Source: SIG480 sp045636865 (GTDB taxonomy: Bacteria > Bacillota > Clostridia > Oscillospirales > JAAYXM01). From it: a stretch of DNA of 64,000 nucleotides. Each line of letters opens with the position of its first letter. The stretch's first letter is position 1. Below, piece by piece: positions 60,922 to 64,000 of this stretch. The notes under the pieces were generated by a model, which searched no databases, was not told where the DNA came from, and saw only the letters and a program-made list of their open reading frames with translations. Both the position numbers and the translations under genes were made by a program. Where the stretch lies: the NCBI GenBank assembly GCA_045636865.1, contig JAZTYJ010000004.1, forward strand, positions 179,660 through 243,659, in the 5' to 3' direction.

Positions 60922-60950
60922 TTGATAAGTCAAGAAAAAAGTGATAGAAT
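60922..60950 (+). promoter_or_regulatory. Promoter of pncB
   Basis: TTGATA (60922-60927), 17 bp, TAGAAT (60945-60950). The -10 ends 31 bp before the chosen pncB start codon. Confidence 0.65.
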
Positions 60951-60981
60951 ATGAATATAATTACAATGGGGAGATATGGAA

Positions 60982-62418
60982 ATGAACAGAAATATGAACC
61001 TCACGATGCTCATGGATTTTTATGAGCTGACAATGGCAAAAGGATATTTTGAAAACGGAATGAAGGATCAGATTACCTATTTTGATATGTTCTTCCGCAA
61101 GATTCCCGACGGCGGCGGATATGCAATTATGGCAGGAGTCCAGCAGCTTGTTGAGTACATCAAAGATCTTTCCTTCGATGACGAGGATATCGAATTTTTG
61201 CGCAGAAAAGGCATATTTGGTGATGACTTTCTCAAATATCTCCGCAACTTCAAATTTACGGGAGACGTCTGGGCTGTCGCGGAGGGAACTCCCATTTTCC
61301 CCGGCGAGCCGATTGTAACCGTCCGCGCTCCTGCAATCGAAGCACAGCTTGTTGAAACAATGATTCTCCTTACAATAAATCACCAGAGTCTTATCGCAAC
61401 AAAGGCAAACAGAATTGTCCGCGCCGCGCAGGGAAGACCTGTTATGGAATTCGGTTCCCGCCGTGCTCAAGGATATGACGGTGCGATATACGGTGCGCGA
61501 GCCGCATATATCGGTGGTTGTGTAGGTACAGCGTGCACGATTTCCGAGCGCGACTACGGTATTCCCGCAACGGGCACAATGGCGCACAGCTGGGTGCAGA
61601 TGTTTCCGTCAGAGCTTGAAGCGTTCAAGGCTTATGCGAGAACCTACCCTGAAAACTGTTCGCTTCTTGTTGATACCTACAATGTATTGAAATCAGGTAT
61701 TCCGAATGCAATCCGCGCGTTCAACGAGGAGCTTGTCCCTAAGGGATACCGTCCGAAGAGCATCCGAATCGACAGCGGTGATATGACGTACCTCTCACGC
61801 CGTGCACGGCAGATGCTCGATGATGCAGGTTTTCCGGACTGCAAAATTATTGCCTCAAACGCGCTTGATGAATATATCATACGCGACATTATAATGCAGG
61901 GCGCACAGATAGATATCTTCGGCGTAGGTGAGCGACTTATCACTTCACGAAGCGAGCCTGTTTTCGGCGGAGTTTATAAGCTTGCCGCAGTTGAGAAAGA
62001 CGGTGAGATTATCCCGAAGATAAAACTTTCTGAAAATGTTGAAAAGATAACAACTCCCGGCTTTAAAAATCTCTGGCGTCTTGTTGATAAGGAAAGCGGA
62101 AAGGCAATGGCAGACGTCATAACCTTCCACGAGGAAGTTATCGAAAGCGGAAAGCCGTATGTCCTCTTTGACCCTGAACATACATGGAAGAAAAAGACGA
62201 TAGAAAACTTTGAGGCGCGCCCGCTTCTTGAGAAGATTTTTGATAACGGAAAGTGTGTTTATGCGGAACGTTCAATAAATGAAATCCGCGACTTCTGTGC
62301 AAAGTCGGTGGACGAGCTCTGGAGCGAGGTTTGCCGTTTTGAAAATCCGCACAAATACTATGTAGACCTTTCTGAAAAACTTTGGACACTTCGAAAAGAA
62401 ATGCTCGATGCAAATTAA
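60982..62418 (+). CDS. pncB: Nicotinate phosphoribosyltransferase
   Basis: First step of the Preiss-Handler NAD salvage route: nicotinate plus PRPP to nicotinate mononucleotide. LMDFYELTMAKGYFE opens the chain, AEGTPIFPGEP is near 105, and the active-site region MEFGSRRAQGYDGA is near 152 (Ser/Arg/Arg). SWVQMFPSELEAF follows near 203, LVDTYNVLKSG near 226 and SIRIDSGDM near 254. Length 478, the Firmicutes type. I prefer the ATG at 60982 over 60976 because GGGGAG is 9 bases upstream. pspC and the epimerase gene follow closely. Confidence 0.93.
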   Translation: MNRNMNLTMLMDFYELTMAKGYFENGMKDQITYFDMFFRKIPDGGGYAIMAGVQQLVEYIKDLSFDDEDIEFLRRKGIFGDDFLKYLRNFKFTGDVWAVAEGTPIFPGEPIVTVRAPAIEAQLVETMILLTINHQSLIATKANRIVRAAQGRPVMEFGSRRAQGYDGAIYGARAAYIGGCVGTACTISERDYGIPATGTMAHSWVQMFPSELEAFKAYARTYPENCSLLVDTYNVLKSGIPNAIRAFNEELVPKGYRPKSIRIDSGDMTYLSRRARQMLDDAGFPDCKIIASNALDEYIIRDIIMQGAQIDIFGVGERLITSRSEPVFGGVYKLAAVEKDGEIIPKIKLSENVEKITTPGFKNLWRLVDKESGKAMADVITFHEEVIESGKPYVLFDPEHTWKKKTIENFEARPLLEKIFDNGKCVYAERSINEIRDFCAKSVDELWSEVCRFENPHKYYVDLSEKLWTLRKEMLDAN

Positions 62419-62438
62419 GTGATTTGGGAGTGGATATA

Positions 62439-62636
62439 ATGAACAAGAAAAAACTCTATAAAATCGGAGAAGGAAAGAAACTCGACGGTGTTTGCGGAGG
62501 TATCGCAGAATACTTTGAAGTTGACCCGACAATTATCCGTCTCGCGTGGATTTTGTTTACTGCCCTTGGTGGAAGCGGAATAATCGCATATATTATTTGC
62601 GCAATAGTTTTCCCGAGAAAAACCGACGTATTTTAA
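62439..62636 (+). CDS. PspC-domain small membrane protein
   Basis: A 65-residue protein made of one PspC domain: KLYKIGEGKKLDGVCGGIAEYF, with the conserved GVCGGIAEY at about 17-25, DPTIIRLAWILFTAL at about 29-43 and a second helix to FPRK. In enterobacteria PspC senses envelope stress; stand-alone Firmicutes versions have no settled role. The ATG at 62439 follows GGGAGTGG. Confidence 0.9.
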   Translation: MNKKKLYKIGEGKKLDGVCGGIAEYFEVDPTIIRLAWILFTALGGSGIIAYIICAIVFPRKTDVF

Positions 62637-62659
62637 TAAAAGAAAACGGAGGAAGAAAA

Positions 62660-63802
62660 ATGAGTAAACTCAAGCTTATGACAATTGTCGGAACCCGTCC
62701 GGAAATTATCCGTCTTTCGGCAGTCATTAAAAAGTGCGATAAGTATTTTGACCAGATACTCGTACATACCGGTCAGAACTATGACTATGAGCTGAACCAG
62801 GTTTTCTTTGACGACCTGGGGCTTCGTGCACCGGATTTCTACCTCAACGCAGTAGGTGCAAACCTCGGAGAAACTGTTGGTAACATCATAGCGAAGTCAT
62901 ACACACTTATGGCAGAACAGAAGCCGGATGCGCTTCTCATTCTCGGTGATACAAACTCATGCCTTTCTGCAATTGCGGCAAAGCGACTTCATATTCCGAT
63001 ATTCCATATGGAAGCGGGAAATCGCTGTAAGGATGAGTGCTTGCCGGAGGAGACGAACCGCCGCATAGTTGATATTATTTCGGATGTCAACCTCGCATAT
63101 TCCGAGCACGCAAGAAGATACCTTGCAGAGTGCGGAGTTGCAAGGGAGAGAACGTATGTTACAGGCTCTCCTATGGCAGAGGTTCTGCGCGACAACCTTG
63201 AGAAAATAAAGGCAAGCGATATTCTCTCACGCCTCGGTCTTGAAAAAGGAAAATACATTCTCCTTTCAGCACACCGCGAGGAGAATATTGACACAGAAGA
63301 AAATTTCTTTAATCTTATGAATGCAGTCAATGCAATGGCAGAGAAGTATGATATGAAGATTCTCTATTCTTGCCATCCGCGAAGCGCAAAGTTCATTGAG
63401 GCAAGAAAATTCAAGTTTGATCCGCGCGTAATTCAGAACAAGCCGCTCGGATTTCACGATTACAACAATCTTCAGATGAACGCGTTTGCGGTAGTCTCCG
63501 ACAGCGGAACGCTTCCTGAAGAATCAAGCTTCTTCCTCTCTGTCGGAAATCCGATTTCTGCAGTTTGCATAAGAACCTCAACAGAACGCCCCGAGGCACT
63601 TGATAAAGCAGATTTTATCCTCGCGGGCATTACAACCGAGCAGGTTCTGCAGGCTGTTGATATGGCAGTTGAGATGACAAACAGCGGTGAGCTCGGAGTC
63701 CCCGTTCCCGATTATGTGGACGAAAATGTCTCAATCAAGGTAGTGAAGATTATCCAAAGCTATACCGATATCGTAAACAAAATGGTCTGGAGAAAAAAGT
63801 AA
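62660..63802 (+). CDS. Non-hydrolysing UDP-GlcNAc 2-epimerase family protein
   Basis: A 380-residue epimerase of GT-B-like fold. Seen are TIVGTRPEIIRLSAVI near 8-23, HTGQNYDYELNQVFF near 37-51, HMEAGNRCKDECLPEETNRRIVD near 116-138 (key residues H, E, R, PEE, NRR) and SAHREENID near 208. SDSGTLPEE is near 282. The GNRC-PEETNRRIVD form resembles Cap5G/FnlC enzymes of UDP-N-acetyl-L-fucosamine synthesis more than plain WecB, so the exact substrate is open. AACGGAGG precedes the ATG at 62660. More surface-sugar genes may lie beyond the window. Confidence 0.85.
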   Translation: MSKLKLMTIVGTRPEIIRLSAVIKKCDKYFDQILVHTGQNYDYELNQVFFDDLGLRAPDFYLNAVGANLGETVGNIIAKSYTLMAEQKPDALLILGDTNSCLSAIAAKRLHIPIFHMEAGNRCKDECLPEETNRRIVDIISDVNLAYSEHARRYLAECGVARERTYVTGSPMAEVLRDNLEKIKASDILSRLGLEKGKYILLSAHREENIDTEENFFNLMNAVNAMAEKYDMKILYSCHPRSAKFIEARKFKFDPRVIQNKPLGFHDYNNLQMNAFAVVSDSGTLPEESSFFLSVGNPISAVCIRTSTERPEALDKADFILAGITTEQVLQAVDMAVEMTNSGELGVPVPDYVDENVSIKVVKIIQSYTDIVNKMVWRKK

Positions 63803-63881
63803 AATAAAAAAGCCGGCTCTTACGGCGGGGCTTCATAGGGAGAAAATGGTTTTGAATTGCCATTTTCCGCTTATAGTGCAC

Positions 63882-63919
63882 AAAAAATGCAGATATACGT
63901 CAGTATGTCTGCATTTTTT
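63882..63919. terminator. Bidirectional terminator at the right end
   Basis: ATGCAGATATAC (63887-63898) pairs with GTATGTCTGCAT (63903-63914), flanked by A- and T-runs. A second hairpin GAAAATGG/CCATTTTC lies at about 63842-63867. I see no gene in 63803-64000. Confidence 0.8.
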
Positions 63920-64000
63920 AATTTCTCTAAAACGAAAAATATCTAACCCAAAACTGCTTTGCACCCTGAAATCATAAGTTTGAGTACAGAACAAGGCAAA

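Noticed and set aside
1..64000. CRISPR arrays, insertion sequences, prophage or integrase genes
   Set aside because: I saw no repeat-spacer pattern, transposase, integrase, phage structural gene or attachment-site duplication.

Overview
The window looks like a chromosome segment of an endospore-forming, anaerobic Clostridia species, probably in or near the Oscillospirales or Monoglobales; I cannot place it to genus. The spore genes yqfC-yqfD, spmA-spmB, an alpha/beta SASP and a SpoIID-domain gene point to a sporulating Firmicute. A T-box leader, HPr kinase, GdpP, bL9-DnaB and TilS-Hpt-FtsH order, strong AGGAGG ribosome sites and frequent TTG/GTG starts agree. Pyruvate formate-lyase with its activase indicates fermentation. 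I see no IS element, prophage, CRISPR array or rRNA.

Layout. 1-73: start of a leftward gene, probably FtsW/RodA-like. 247-7849: information-processing operon gdpP, rplI, dnaB, tilS, hpt, ftsH, ending in a terminator shared with a convergent membrane glycosyltransferase (7884-9146). 9240-18580: yqfC, yqfD, phoH, ybeY, dgkA, rlmD, then SDR, thioesterase, MFS, Dus, flavodoxin and HAD genes. 18693-21564: Na/phosphate symporter with PhoU domain, and a zinc secondary alcohol dehydrogenase whose ribosome site lies inside the preceding terminator hairpin. 21586-25330: T-box controlled pheS-pheT. 25448-32817: tightly packed operon of tagA-like glycosyltransferase, tmk, DUF2156, GNAT, DJ-1, 5-FCL, mltG, U32 and RluA genes. 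32980-35116: degV, pnuC with a possible attenuator leader, tRNA-Pro(CGG), SASP.

35189-40751 is a cell-surface polymer region: O-antigen ligase-like protein and DUF4330 leftward; a GT4-CsaB fusion and a second glycosyltransferase rightward, from overlapping divergent promoters. 40776-43887 holds a split pyruvate formate-lyase: a 701-residue chain with the catalytic cysteine pair, a separate 80-residue chain carrying the glycyl-radical site, and pflA. Then come pcrA, a ROK glucokinase and hprK (leftward operon), a DegT aminotransferase, spmA/spmB facing an AbrB-type regulator, a membrane protein with citrate synthase, and a SpoIID-domain gene.

54647-57709 contains three tandem M42 aminopeptidase paralogues, the third lacking the usual catalytic glutamate. 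57791-60216 is a uronate catabolic pair: kduI, fused in frame to an N-terminal discoidin-like domain but keeping an internal ribosome site, and kduD. It is followed by an iron alcohol dehydrogenase with a large internal in-frame deletion. The right end carries pncB, a PspC-domain protein and a UDP-GlcNAc 2-epimerase-family gene.

The observations most worth following are the split pyruvate formate-lyase, the KduI fusion with an internal start and a sharp codon-usage change, the M42 triplet with a degenerate member, and the pnuC leader.
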